This document shows, piece after piece, positions 20,309 to 32,376 of a stretch of DNA of 45,142 nt; position 1 is the first letter of the stretch, and every line of letters starts with the position of its first letter. The notes beneath the pieces are model-generated. The model was not told where the DNA came from and did not search any database. It was given only the letters and a program-made list of their open reading frames with translations. Origin of the DNA: Zygnema cylindricum (lineage: Eukaryota; Streptophyta; Zygnematophyceae; Zygnematales; Zygnemataceae); assembly GCA_037447655.1 (NCBI GenBank), contig JBBHKE010003348.1, positions 64,001 through 109,142 of the forward strand, read 5' to 3'. The translations under genes were made by a program, and so were the position numbers.

Positions 20309-22698
20309 ATACAGATAAGGGATCTCTTAAAACTATTGATATCAATGAAAGTCTTTAGGAAGATATTGGATTATACCTAGCTGAACAGGAAGCCCATGAG
20401 GTGGAAAACGAAAAAGACTAGCCGAAAGTCCTCAGCTGAGTCGACCAGATCCAGAGGCTAAAGAGTTAACTGTGGAGGGTAAGTTAATGAATGGAAAGGC
20501 TAGGATAGTTGAATTTGTTATGATGCTAACTACACTCCATAGTGTGAACAATCCTTTTGATGAAACTCTTAACATCAGACCTATGTTAGGATAGTTAAGT
20601 AACGATGACACCAGGCACAGTTTGATCAAATTTGAGTCTTTTGTGGAAGGAAAACCATTGAGGGTAATGGTAGATTCAGGTGTTACACATAATTTTATTT
20701 CACATAAGTTTGTTGAGGAAAATAAAATTCCTACAGTCATAAAGGAAAAACCTTTACATGTTCAAGAGGCAAATGGTAAAAAGTCCACATTAGATTTACA
20801 AACTGACACAATTGAAGTTGATATCCAGGGTCATAAAATGAAAGTTGTGTGTGAAATAATGAATTTGGGTAGTGAGGAGCTAATACTGGGAAAGCCTTGG
20901 TTAACTGAACATAACCCTCAAATAAATTGGGAAACTAACACCTTGAGAGTGAAGTCTGAAAATGGTTCGAAGGTTTTGCAAGCATTACCTTCGCAAAAGT
21001 TGCATAAGAATCATATAAATAACATAACCAAGTTGGGAGTGGAAGGTTTGATTTCTGCTAAACAATTTAAAAAGCATTTAAAACATAAAATAAATCATGC
21101 TTTCTTGTTATTAGTAACTAAGGCAGTTAGTGACGAAGGGGGGGGAGAAAACACTAACATTGATCTCATTCCTAAATCAGACACCACTAAAACTCTTGAA
21201 AAACAAAAATCTGATTTTGTAACTGACATTAATACATCTGATGCTGCTGTTAAAAATTTGATTTTTGAATTTAGAGATGTTTCCCCAAGTGACTTACCCT
21301 CAGGGAGGCCACCTTCCCGAGATGTGGAACATGTTATTAACATTGAACCTGGATGTTATCCTCCGTCACAGGAATTTATAAGCATATCTTATTTAAGTAG
21401 GAGGAGTTAAAGAAACAAATCAAGGAGCTTTTGGAGAAGGGACATATTCAGCCCAACAAATCATCGTATGGAGCGCCAATTCTCTTCGTACAAAAGAAGG
21501 ACGGAACGTTGAGAATGTGTGTCGACTATCGTAGCCTGAACAAGATTACGGTGAAGGATAAGTATCTGTTACCTTTAATTTCTGATTTGATAGATTGTTT
21601 GAAAGGTGCTAAATTATTTTCTTTGATTGATCTGCATAGAGGCTTTAATCAGGTGCCAATTAGAACTGAAGTTGTTGAGAAAACTGCTTTCAGGACTAGG
21701 GTGGGTCATTTTGAATGGATGGTGATGCCATTTGGCTTAACGAATGCACCGCCTACTTACCAAAGATTAATGAACCAAACCTTTTCTGATTACATAAATG
21801 ATTTTGTTCAAGTGTTTATAGATGATATTATAATTTACAGTGAATCTAAAGAGCATCATGTCATTCATTTAAGAAAAGTTTTGGAAAGGTTAAGGGAAAG
21901 AAAATTATATGGAAAATTGTCAAAATCTAGTTTTCTTAAAAGTGAACAATTATTTTTGGGACACATAGTTAGTGGGGAAGGTGTTAAAACAGATCCATCC
22001 AAAATCACTGCAATCCAAAATTGGAAGCAACCTACTAATGTCACGAAAGTTAGATCATTTTTGGGATAGGCCACTTATTACACGAAATTTATCAATAACT
22101 TCAGTAAGATCACCGCACTTTTTACGGATTTACTACGGGAGAATGATACGTTTGTGTGGGGAGCTGATCGGAGAGAGCATTCGAAGAACTAAAAGAAAAG
22201 TTGACCTCTACCCCTACACTGGTGTATCTTTATCCTGCTGGGGAATTTGAAGTTTTGATCACTACAAATGCATCTGATAAAGGTCTATGTGTAGTCATAA
22301 GTCAAAAAGTTGGTAAACACTTTCATCTTATTCCTTTTGAGTCCAGAAAATTCAATGATGTTGAAAAGAACTATCCAGCTCAAGAAAAGGAATTACTTGC
22401 AATTGTTCATGCATTAGTGAAATGGCGTTGTTATTTGCATAATAAAGAATTTTCAGTTCATTGTGATAATAAGGCACTCTCCTATCTACAAAGATTAAAT
22501 GATGCACAGATTATGACTGGCAGACAAGTTAGGTGGATGCAAAAATTGGCATATTTCAAATTTAATGTCAAACATTTTCCTGGAAAGAAAAATGTAGTCG
22601 CAGATCCTTTAAGTAGATGTTTTGAAACAAGTGTTATGGTTCAGGATGAATTGTTTTCAAATGTTGTTAGAAATGGTTATGATAATAATCCTTATTTT
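20309..22698 (+). pseudogene. gypsy 1 pol, N-terminal part (PR-RT-RNase H), broken
   Basis: Homologous to the first 743 or so residues of gypsy 2 Pol. The aspartic protease motif reads VDSGVTHNFIS, with the usual Ala changed to Val. RT has CVDYRSLNK and FIDDIIIYS. RNase H has ITTNASDKG, the catalytic Asp changed to Asn. Stops or frameshifts occur near 20595, 21395, 22069 and 22180. The gene is interrupted after ...NPYF by element B at 22699 and resumes at 27345. Confidence 0.9.
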
Positions 22699-23677
22699 TG
22701 TTTTTTTGAAAAGTCAGTTTCGTGCGTACGAGACAGTTCGTGCGTAACTGCTAATTGGATTTAATATGGAGGTTTGAATAGATTCAAGGATTGGGGGAAC
22801 GAACGGGATTGATATAATTAAAGTGACGTAAAAGACTCATTGAGTGGTGTGAACAAGCAGTGACAAATGGACGGCGAATTGCGAAGCGATCGGATGTATA
22901 ATAAACAGAATGTTGAAATACGCGCGAGAGGTACGGAGCAGCTGCGACGCAGTCAAGACAACGCATCTGCGGTTATTTTGATATGATCCGTACGGACAAC
23001 GCTACTGCGGATAATATGGCTTATATTGATTACGAAGATGTCGGTGTAAATATCTTGAACTACATTGGTTTGTCTTTTGCCTAATGAGTTTATTAGTGTA
23101 GATCTGTTCAGACTGACATACCTTGAACTATTCGGGTATACTTACAATAGTTTAGGTAGATGGTAGATACCATACGGCTGGTATGCCTCCGTACATTTAG
23201 GAGTGAAATCTCTGAGTATAACTTGTAGGACTTAGAATATTTTGAGTATCGCAGTCAAGTTTATCAAAGCAATGGCAAACTGTTTTCTGCATCTTTGACC
23301 TGTTGGTGTGATCACTCTGTTTGGTGCTTTCATGTGAAACTTTGTGGAGTTATTCTATGATATAGAATCTATATGTGTGTGACGTTTTATTGTATTCCAG
23401 TATCTGTGTAAGATTTTGTGAACAGTCTAAGTGGTTGGTTTGTGAAGCTGTCAACTATTTTTGGGAAACTCTGGAGCTTATATCTTCTAGATTCCTTGGT
23501 GGATTTCGCTGTAACTTTGGGAGTTTACACTATATATGGTATACTGCACATTGGTGCATTTTGAGGTGATTCTACTAATTTTGGAGTATTCTGTATTGTC
23601 TGAAACACAACTATTTTTGAGGTAGTCTGTGGGTGTTTCCGTGAGTAATCCATGGCTGAAATTGGCTATGGACAACA
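22699..23677 (+). repeat. 5' LTR of element B
   Basis: 979 bp. Bases 22811 onward are almost identical to the 5' LTR of A; the first 112 differ at a dozen or so sites including a one-base indel. It contains the gag ATG at 23652. Confidence 0.9.
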
Positions 23678-24349
23678 GGTTATGGGCCCACACCCGTGGC
23701 TACCTATATTTGATGGATCAAAATATCACTACTGGAAGTGTGCGCTCGAGAGCTACTTCGAGATGAAGGAACTAATGGAGGTGGTGGACGGTACCTTGGT
23801 CGAAATGTCAAATGGATGGAAAAGTAAAAATCATCAGTGTCTAAGGGTTATTAAGAACTCCTTGACTCTGGATTTAGTAATGTCATACCTAAGTGTTAGA
23901 AAGGCAGATGAATTATGAAAGTGCTTAGAAAGTATGTATGCAAAGACGTCTTTATATCATTGGCTTAGTAGTGTTACCAAAATAGTTGAACACAAGTATG
24001 TAGGAGGTAGTATGGACAAACCCTGCATTGACTTACAAGTATTATTTGCAGAAAATGATTTGGCAGGAGGAAACTTTACAGATGCTCAACAAGCTATCTT
24101 GTTAATGAGAAGTCTACCTAAAGAATATAACAGTGCACTAGATCGACTGACTTAAATTGATAAAAATGATTTGAGCGTAACTGTAGCCAGACGAGTTATT
24201 CTAGAGGCTAATAGAAGGGTTTTATCAAGTGAAAGGAATATAAAGGAATCTCAGTCTCAGTTTAAAAATTTAAAGGTAATAGTGAGTTCGGAGATCGGCC
24301 AAAGAATTGTTTTTACTGTAATGATTTAGGACATACCTTCAGGGTATGT
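23652..24349 (+). pseudogene. degenerate copia-type gag of element B
   Basis: Starts at the ATG inside the LTR, reads through the PBS as VMGP and stops at TGA 23916-23918. The same frame is open again from 23934 to a TAA at 24153-24155. The zinc knuckle CFYCNDLGHTFRVC (24308-24349) is in another frame. Every lesion is shared with A; a visible difference is one Ala/Asp change shortly before the first stop. Confidence 0.8.
23678..23692 (+). other. half-tRNA-iMet primer binding site of element B
   Basis: GGTTATGGGCCCACA immediately follows the 5' LTR; GGTTATGGGCCCAC is complementary to the anticodon arm of initiator tRNA-Met. Confidence 0.8.
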
Positions 24350-24489
24350 TCATCGTATAAAAGTGCATGTGTTACAGGGAATTTCAAAGATGGATGGGAC
24401 AACACCCTAGTTCGAGCCCCAACAAGAAAGGAATCAAGTGCTTTCGTGAGTGAGAGACAAGACTCGACAAATGACAAAAGGCATACACC

Positions 24490-25251
24490 GTGTGTTTACG
24501 AATTTATGTATTTTTTGACTTCTGTGTTGTTTCGAATGGAGTAAAGGAGGAGGTGGCAAAAAAGGATTTGGTGTCTGTCCCTTTTCCAAAGGTCATATTG
24601 GTGAGTAACAAAGAGTTACAGGAGGAAGAGTTATTTGAAGTAAGAGAAATTAGAGGAAGTGAAGGTCACTTGGAAGTGGAAGCCGAAAAATACTTAAGCA
24701 TAAAGACTAATAAATTAAACCCAGTTTTTCTAGAAGGACCGGGCGAAGATATGAAGAAAATTGGAATTAGGAATGATGTGTATAATGTGGAAACAGGTGG
24801 AAGGAGTTATGTCATTGAAGATAGTGTGGTGAAGGACGAAAGAGAGAAGGACAAGATTTTTGTGACCTTATCAGATGACATATCTGTGAGTGAAAATTGC
24901 TTACAAAAAAGTTTGTCAACTAAAGTAAGAAGAGTTGAAGGAAAAGATGGACACTTAGAAGCAATAACTAGAAATAAGGTGGCCGTGAAAATTGGTGAAC
25001 TAGGAGAAGAACAAAGAAAAACTGTTCCTAAAATTGGAGTGAGAAAAAAAGTTTGTGGGAGTGAAAAATGTAATAGAAATGCAAAAGTTAGAAATATAGG
25101 AAAGGAAAATAGCAAGAAAAGAGTCCAGCTGAAAAGAAAAAGAATCAAAATTAAAATTTCTCAGATGATTGAAGTTGATGGAAGTAGCAAATCTATGGAG
25201 AAAAACATAAAGGTGAAACAGAAACTAATATTTTTGACATTAAACGAGTAG
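24490..25251 (+). CDS. acidic/basic Gag-tail ORF of element B
   Basis: 253 codons, Lys/Glu-rich, with one residue different from the frame in A. There is no ATG at the upstream end, consistent with the C-terminal part of a once longer Gag. No protease or polymerase motif is present. The function is unknown. Confidence 0.45.
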   Translation: MCLRIYVFFDFCVVSNGVKEEVAKKDLVSVPFPKVILVSNKELQEEELFEVREIRGSEGHLEVEAEKYLSIKTNKLNPVFLEGPGEDMKKIGIRNDVYNVETGGRSYVIEDSVVKDEREKDKIFVTLSDDISVSENCLQKSLSTKVRRVEGKDGHLEAITRNKVAVKIGELGEEQRKTVPKIGVRKKVCGSEKCNRNAKVRNIGKENSKKRVQLKRKRIKIKISQMIEVDGSSKSMEKNIKVKQKLIFLTLNE

Positions 25252-25387
25252 AAAATTGTGACAGAAATGTAAACTTTCAAACAAGACAAAAGATCATGAA
25301 GAAAACAAAAAGAAAATGTAATATTAAAAGGATCAAGGGTAGAAGAAAACATGCTCAAAAAGTGATCAAGAGAAGAGAGAGGGAGAA

Positions 25388-25594
25388 ATGATTTTTCTGG
25401 AGGACATTTTTGAAGACCGTGAATTTAGAGAAATCTTAATTTTGGAAAAACTTATAGGCATGTCTTATAAAGACAACTTCGTTTGCCATTCGATTTTTGT
25501 TTTTGGTAGGATTTTAGATTTGTATTCTTCCTTGTTGAGAAAGTTGAAAAGAAAAAAAAAAAAAATAAAAAAAAATTTATTTATGTATGTTTGA
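25388..25594 (+). CDS. small basic-tailed ORF in element B
   Basis: 68 residues from an ATG, ending in a Lys run encoded by an A-rich stretch. It is the twin of 8935-9141. Coding status is uncertain. Confidence 0.3.
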   Translation: MIFLEDIFEDREFREILILEKLIGMSYKDNFVCHSIFVFGRILDLYSSLLRKLKRKKKKIKKNLFMYV

Positions 25595-26146
25595 AGACGA
25601 AGGAGGTGGCGGAAGCAATGACTTGTTCAGGAAGGAAAATTTTGGGAGACATGGCAGAGCGCAGCAAAAGCAGTGGAGAATCATCGAAAGAAATTCGCGT
25701 CGCGAACAGCGGCGCAGCGGAAGGAGTGGTGACGCATGACACTTCCACGCTGATTATTCTATTCCAGGTGCACGCAACTAAATATTCAAGGGTTATGCAT
25801 TTATGACGTAAAGGGAAAGGCTATTACAGGCCACTTTTTGCAAGAAGGCAACAAGCAAATGGGAATAGGCAGAGAGTAGCAAGAGCAATGGCGACGTCGG
25901 CAAGGCAGTGGTGATGTGTTGTTTTTGCTAAAATTCTTGTATGATGAACAGTGGTGGTTGATACAGAATTTTGAATATTTAAATATTTTTTCATTCTTTT
26001 CTTTATCCATTAGAGTGGAAATACCTGCATACAGCATGGACTAATAAGTCAAAAGCTTTAGGGGAGTGTAGAATTTGAAAGCTTTAGTCTCAGTAGATGA
26101 GGCTATGAGGAGGAAGTTAAGGGTGAAAAAGAGCAGCAGCTAGAAC

Positions 26147-26326
26147 TGCGATGTTGAATTAGCGCAACAAGGCAGCATAGCAATACACGCTGCACTTTGC
26201 ATTCATACTGCGCTGTGATATCCAACTAACGCAGCGTAGCAGCATAGCAGTACACGCTCCACTTTGTATTCATACTCCGCTGCGATGTCAAACTAGCGCA
26301 ACGTAGCAACATTGCATTGCACGCTG
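26147..26326 (+). repeat. 67-bp tandem repeat inside element B
   Basis: Same 180-base, 2.7-unit array as in A but with many substitutions, in contrast to the near-identical flanks. Confidence 0.8.
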
Positions 26327-26366
26327 CATATTTTTCTGGGTGCACGAAACTAAATTTTTCGGGGTG

Positions 26367-27344
26367 TGTTGTTTTGAAAATTCAGTTTCGTGGGTACAAG
26401 ACAGTTCGTGCGTAACTGCTAATTGGATTTAATATGGAGGTTTGAATAGATTCACGGATTGGGGGAGCGAACGGGTTGATATAATTAAAGTGACGTAAAA
26501 GACAAATTGAGTAGTGTGAACAAACAGTGAGAAATGGACGGCGGATCGCGAAGCGATCCGATGTAAAATAAACGGAATGTTGAAATAGGCGCCGCCGGTA
26601 CGGAGCAGCTGCGACGTAGTCAAGACAACGCAGCTGCGGTTATTTTTATACGATCCGTACGGACAACGCAGCTGCGGATAATATGGCTTGTATTGATTAC
26701 GGAGATGTTGGTGTAAATATCCTGAGCTACATTTGTTTGTCTTTTGGCTAATTAGTTTATTAGTGTAGATCTGTTCAGACTAACATACCTTGAACTATTC
26801 GGGTATACTTACAATAGTTTAGGTAGATGGTAGATACTGTACGATTGGTATATCTTCGTACATTCAGGAGTGAAATCTCTGAGTATAACTTGTAGGACTT
26901 AGAATATTTTGAGTATCGAAGTCAAGTTTATCAAAGCAATGGCAGACTATTTTTTGCATCTTTGCCCTGTTGGTGTGATCACTGTGTTTAGTGCTTTCAT
27001 GTGAAACTTTGTGGAGTTATTCTATGATATAGAATCTATATGTGTGTGTAGTTTCATTGTATTCCAATATCTCTGTAAGATTCTGTGAATAGTCTAAGTG
27101 GTTGGTTTGTGAAGCTGTCAACTATTTTTGGGAAACTCTGGAGCTTATATCTTCTAGATTCCTTGGTGGATTAGGCTGTAACTTTGGGAGTTTACAGTGT
27201 ATATAGTCTCCTGCACATTGGTGCATTTTGAGTTGATTCTGCTCATTTTGGAGTCTTCTGTGTTGTCTGAAACACAACTGTTTTTGAGGTAGTCTGTGGG
27301 TGTTTCCGTGAGTAATCCATGGTTGAAATTGGCTATGGACAACA
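26367..27344 (+). repeat. 3' LTR of element B
   Basis: 978 bp. The first 342 bases (to about 26708) match the 3' LTR of A without difference in my reading; the remainder is diverged from A and from B's own 5' LTR. Confidence 0.9.
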
Positions 27345-28875
27345 ATTTTGCTGTGATTTGCAAGAATATTTCGGGACGAAATTCTGACCCATTGAATGAG
27401 AGGCATGTCAAAAACTTTAGAATAGAAGATGGTTTACTGTATTTGCGAACAACGGATAGGTTATGCATTCTTGAAATGAGAGACTTAAAAAAACAACTTT
27501 CACAGGAAGCCATGAGCATTTAGGACATCTAGGTCGAGATAAAACTCTTAGTCGGTTGCAAAGTAGATTGTTTTGGCCAGGGATGGCAAAGGAGGTGTGA
27601 AACACGTGGAAAGTTGTGTCCTTTGCCAACAGAGTAACCTAGTAACCAGAAACCTAGAGGTTTTTTAAAACCTTTAGATATCCTCGAAAGACCATAGGAA
27701 TCTGTCAGTATGGATTTTATTGTCAAGTTACCAGCTACATCTAGAAGAAATGACAGTATCATGGTCGTAGTCGATAGGTTCAGTAAAATGGCAAACTTTA
27801 TCCCTTGCAAAACTACTCATTCAGTTGTAGATATTGCAAAGTTATATTTTGACAACGTGGTTAGACATCATGGAGTTCCACTGTCTATAGTGAGTGATAG
27901 GGATTCTAAATTTACGTTTGCATTTTGGAAAGAATTGCAACAAAATTTAGGCACTGAATTAAGAATGAGTACCTCTTATCATCCTCAGACAGATGGATAG
28001 ATAGGATGGATGAACCGTACATTGTAAGAAACGCTTAGGACTGTTTGTAGATGGATAGATAGAAAAGATGAACCGTACATTGTAAGAAATGCTTAGGACT
28101 GTTTGCAGTGGAGTTCAGAACACATGGGAATCTAAATTGCCATTAATGGAATTTGCATATAATTCATGTAAACATGTTAGTATAGGATTCTCACCGTTTG
28201 AAGTTGCGTATAGATATCAACCGAGAGAAGCATTAGACTTAATAATAGGGGTCACTCAAGATAACAGGGGTTCTGGAATGGAATTTTGGGAATACATTGA
28301 AACGGTTTGGAAAAGAGTCCGGAATGCATTAGTGGAGGCATAAAGAAGGCAACAACTAAATGCTATCCGCAAACGGGGTGATTGGATGGTAAGCACAGGT
28401 GACTAGGTTTGGCTTTCAACAACTCATTACAGGTGCAAGATCAAAGGACAAGCAGATCCTACTGGGAAATTTGCTCCTAAGTACATCGGACCATTTACTA
28501 TAATCGAGATGATATCGTCAGTTGTTGCCAAATTGGACTTTTCGCCTTCAACAAAAAATCATCTAGTAATACACATCAGCCAGTTAAAACCAACAAATCT
28601 TCGACCAACTCAAGGAGAATTGGAATTGGATCCCTCAATAATTATAAAACTTGAGGTTCACAGGTGGGTAATAGATTGGGTTGGTCAATGGTTTAAGGTC
28701 GGCAATACTATATTCTGGCAAGTGCATTATCTATGAAGGCTTGAAGATTAGTTAACTTTAGAAGATAAAAATTATGAGTTTTTGCAAAGGTATTGGAGGG
28801 ATAATAATATAGAAGTCCCGTCTTGAGAATTAAATGTGTTTTAACTGAGGTTTGTTAAAAATAAAGAAGGGATGA
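27345..28875 (+). pseudogene. gypsy 1 pol, C-terminal part (integrase), broken, and PPT
   Basis: Continues Pol after element B. The zinc-binding part of integrase is frameshifted near 27510-27600. The core keeps MDFIVK and VSDRDSKFT, but the third catalytic acid lies at a stop-riddled 60-bp tandem duplication (about 27990-28108). The C-terminal frame has WFKVGNTIFWQVHYL, the start of a chromodomain-like tail that is open here but closed by a stop in gypsy 2. The polypurine tract AAGAAGGGATGA (28864-28875) precedes the LTR. Confidence 0.88.
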
Positions 28876-28986
28876 TGTAACAGTAATAGCGGATCGAACT
28901 TGTTCGTAAAGGGGTATTTAGGTGTTATGATTATAAAGTACTAAATTTGGTAGGCATCCGCGAAAGAATCACGCGATTTGGAGTTA
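28876..28986 (+). repeat. gypsy 1 3' LTR, first part
   Basis: Begins TGTAACAGTAATAGCGG and is interrupted after ...GGAGTTA by a MITE. It resumes at 29666. Confidence 0.9.
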
Positions 28987-29662
28987 GGGTGGCCTTACAT
29001 TAGCGAAAAAGTGGGGTTTTTACTGTAGGCCGTATTGTTTCACACAGGTTCTTACAAATTTATTTATTTTTCAACGAAAACAATATTACAAAAAATTGTC
29101 CAAGGTTGTAGGCGTAAATTAGGACCATCGGATTAAATTACACTTTTTATCCGTGGCGCCACGTCACCAACCCTACAATTTGTAAAGACCGTGCAGAGGG
29201 AGGACAGTTCTCGAAAACATAACGTGTAAAAATAGACCCTGTGGAAAAGGTTAAAAACATCCACGATAAGCGCGCACGTATGTGAGTACATGTCGCATGG
29301 GCCATGTGCCTTCCTCCAGGGTGGCTGCGAATTTGCCGAAATTATCCCGTCACGCTCCCACCATCAAAGTTTGCGGCCGCCTTTTTGTCGGAATGCCCTT
29401 TGTACGAGTCATTAATTACCTCCGACGGAACAGATTTTTCCTCCGCGGGTACAAATATTACCTTCGCTCGTACAGATATTGCGTTCAGACTTTGCATCCT
29501 AAGATTCTTTCAATAATTTAAGCATCTAATATTAATCTACGTGTTACCAACTAGAATGAGCCTTGCAAATAAAAAGTGGTTTAATGTCGCGACCTAATGG
29601 AAGGCACGCCCTTCGATAAAAAATTTCGTACAATTATTGAGACGCGTAATGGAAGTCCACCC
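28987..29662. mobile_element. PIF/Harbinger-like MITE in gypsy 1 3' LTR
   Basis: 676 bp with terminal inverted repeats GGGTGGCCTTACATTA / GGGTGGACTTCCATTA (14 of 16 match) and the 3-bp duplication TTA (28984-28986, 29663-29665). TTA duplications are the hallmark of PIF/Harbinger. There is no transposase frame; the ORFs at 29282-29521 look accidental. Confidence 0.8.
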
Positions 29663-29665
29663 TTA

Positions 29666-30519
29666 TATATCAAAAGTTATAGCGATGGGTGTATTTAGGC
29701 GACAACGTGGGGTCTAAATAACAAGCAGGTATCATTGAAACGAGTTAAGGGTCAAAATAGTACCGAAATTTCGCGTGCACGTTTCATTAAGTTCTAATGA
29801 AACGTTTAGTACGCACGATGGTTTGTTTCATACAATTTTTAGTATGAAACGTCACTTTTAGTTTATGGGATTTCGTAGGAAGGTTCGCGTGCGAAATTTG
29901 CGACGCACGTTCGTGCGAAGTCGCGTTTTGTTCTGCGCGCACTTTTGCACGTAAATGTTACTTATGGAAACGTAACGTTTGATTGGTTAGAAATGCTACG
30001 TAGTTAGTAAGAGATTTAGTACGTTTTTGCATTGGCTAGTTTGAGTCATTTTTTATCAATGATTGGCCTAGGTAAACCTGTTCAACGGAGCGTTGACTCT
30101 GGCATGGCGAATCTAGGGCGATGATGGATAAATAGTGAAGTCTGAGAGGAGAGTAAACATCTTTTCCTTTGGGAAAAGTTTGTGGAAATTCTGATTGATC
30201 TTAGTCATGCACGATTAAAACCAAATTGGAGGATTGACATTTTGGCATTGAAATTTCTTACAAACTAAGTAGTGTTTTAGTAGTTAAGAGATAGAATTAT
30301 TAAGAGTGGAGAGTAGAGGAAAACACTTTAATAAGAAAGGTTGAGCCACGAGGGCAAGAGACCAAGCTAATGTTATGTGGACAGAAGCTTATTCTAATTT
30401 AAAGTTTATCTTTATGTGAGTGCTTTCCAATGTGGATGTGTATTTTCCAATGTATAGAATGTGTGGTTAAAATTGATTGAAGTAATGGGATTTTCTTAGA
30501 GGTAGGAGATCCTATTACA
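29666..30519 (+). repeat. gypsy 1 3' LTR, second part
   Basis: Resumes TATATCAAAAGTTATAGCG and ends ...CCTATTACA, followed by the TAAAT target duplication. It is diverged from the 5' LTR, supporting an old insertion. Confidence 0.9.
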
Positions 30520-31361
30520 TAAATTCAGGGAACTTTGACAAAAACATTAAACGTACGAAAAAATTATTTTTACCAGAGTAGAGTGACGTCAATTCATATT
30601 TTGGATGTACAGCGTGTTTGTCGTCATGTGAACGCATTTTGGCGTTTCCTCATTTCCACCCCCGGGCAAGAGAATCCAACCCAAAAAAAAACTTCATCCA
30701 AAATCACCTCGAAGGGGTGATTTTAGTTCAAGTACCGCCCAAACAGCAAATGAAAATTGAACCACGCACGCGCCATACGATTTGAAATTTTTGGACAAGG
30801 GAGAGTTCTCGCTATTTTTATTTGTGCGCGTCACGCGTTATGTACGGAAAAAAAATTGCAGGGGTCTCGGACTTCCGCTTGCATTCATGAGTCCTTTGCA
30901 TAATATTTTGCCGTCATTGCCACTCCTCTCTCCCTCTCACACTATCCCTTGTATCTCACACTTTTTAGAATGATACAACTTAATATTGGTATAAAATGAA
31001 AGATCTTTGAAAAATATATATTTTTAAATTTTTAGGTTTTTATTTAATGACAAGTTGAATGAGAAAAGTAGAAAAAAAGAAATCGGGAAACCATGGCGGA
31101 AAGTTCTTGAATCCGTGACGTCGACGTTGTCACAAGTGAGCGTGACGTCACAATGTCACCAAACCCTAAACATCTGCAATTTCACAAAAATCTAGACGTC
31201 TACAACTGTCGCTGTTTTTGTTGTTGTCACCTATCGTCCGAACTTTCGTAGTCGCCTTCAATCGTCACAAAGTTGTACCTACGTATACAACCGTCACATG
31301 TCAAAGTTCTGATTTCATTTTCGCACATTAGGACCATAGTTCAAAAGTAGGTGAAAGTAGG
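30520..31361. other. spacer between gypsy 1 and gypsy 2
   Basis: No supportable gene. It contains a short hairpin AAAATCACC/GGTGATTTT near 30703-30724, an AT-rich stretch at about 31005-31080 and, at 31120-31340, a dispersed repeat also seen at 4176-4310. A 15-bp core CATAGTTCAAAAGTA (about 31335-31349) recurs inverted on the other side of gypsy 2. Confidence 0.5.
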
Positions 31362-32328
31362 TGTAACAGGATCTCCTACCTCTTAGAAAATCCCATTACT
31401 ACAAACAATTCCAACCACACATTCCACACATTGGAAATTACACATCCACATTGGAAAACACTCACATAAGGATAAACTTTAATTGAATAGAAGCTTCTGT
31501 CCACATAACATTAGCTTGGTCTCTTGCCCTCGTGGCTCAACCCTTCAATTTAAAGTGTTTCCTCTACTCTCCACTCTTAATAATTCTATCTCTTAACTAC
31601 TAAAACACTATTTAGTTAGTAAGAGATTTCAATGCAAAATGCCTTTTCTCCAATTTGGTATTAATCGCTCAGGACCAAGATCAGCCGGAATTTCCACAAA
31701 CTTTTCCAAAGGAAAAGATGTCTACTCTCCTCTTACACTTCACTATTTATCCATCATCGCCCTGGACTCGCCAGGCCAGAGTCAACGCTCCGTTTTAACA
31801 GGCTTTTACCTGGGCCAATCATTGATCAGCAAAGACTCAGACTGACCAATGCAAAAACGTGCGAAATCTCTTACTAACTACTTAGCGCTTTACTAACCAA
31901 TCAAACGTTACGTTTCACTACGTAACATTTACGTGCAAAATTAGGCGCCAAACGAAACGCGACTTCGCACGATCGTGCATAACAAATTTCGCACGCGAAA
32001 CTTCCTACGAAATTCCCTTAAGTGAAAGTGACGTTTCGTACCAAAATTTGTACGAAACGAAGTACCGTGCATACTAAACGTTTCATTAGAACTTTATGAA
32101 ACGTACGCGCGTAATTTCGGTACTAATTTGACCCTTAACCCGTTTCAATGATACCCACTTGTTATTTAGACCCCACGCTGTCACCTAAATACACCCATCG
32201 CTATAACTTTTAAAATATAACTCCAAATAGCGTGATTCTTTTGCGGGCGTCTACCAAATTTAGTACTCTATAATCATAACACCTAAATACCCCTTTATAA
32301 ACAAGTTCGATCCGCTATTGCTGTTACA
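31362..32328 (-). repeat. gypsy 2 3' LTR
   Basis: 967 bp, apparently identical to 38114-39080. Long internal palindromic GTACGAAAC/GTTTCGTAC-type motifs are present. Confidence 0.95.
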
Positions 32329-32341
32329 TCATCCCCTCCTT
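32329..32341 (-). other. gypsy 2 polypurine tract
   Basis: On the minus strand AAGGAGGGGATGA directly precedes the 3' LTR start. Gypsy 1 has AAGAAGGGATGA at the same place. Confidence 0.75.
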
Positions 32342-32376
32342 ATTTTTAACTGACCTCAGTTAAACACATTTAATTC

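Larger units (their letters stand above)
22699..27344 (+). mobile_element. gag-only LTR element B
   Basis: 4646 bp on the plus strand: 5' LTR 22699-23677, PBS, degenerate gag, acidic/basic ORF, 67-bp repeats, 3' LTR 26367-27344. It lies in gypsy 1 pol with the exact 5-bp duplication ATTTT (22694-22698 and 27345-27349). The interior is nearly identical to element A in the opposite orientation. A 35-bp tandem duplication in A (about 8620-8660) is absent here. Confidence 0.92.
5547..30519 (+). mobile_element. gypsy 1: old Ty3/gypsy chromovirus with nested insertions
   Basis: The element begins TGTAACA (5547), ends ...ATTACA (30519) and is flanked by the 5-bp duplication TAAAT (5542-5546 and 30520-30524). 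It is the same family as gypsy 2, read on the plus strand: LTR, PBS, gag, pol, PPT, LTR. Its frames are broken by stops, indels and four insertions (5860-16806, 19422-20308, 22699-27344, 28987-29662). Subtracting these and their duplications leaves about 7.8 kb, close to 7719 bp for gypsy 2. Confidence 0.92.

Noticed and set aside
31639-31845. 68-codon ORF repeated at 38391-38597
   Set aside because: It lies in the gypsy 2 LTRs and is duplicated with them; it runs antisense to the element and the homologous LTR parts in gypsy 1 do not preserve it.
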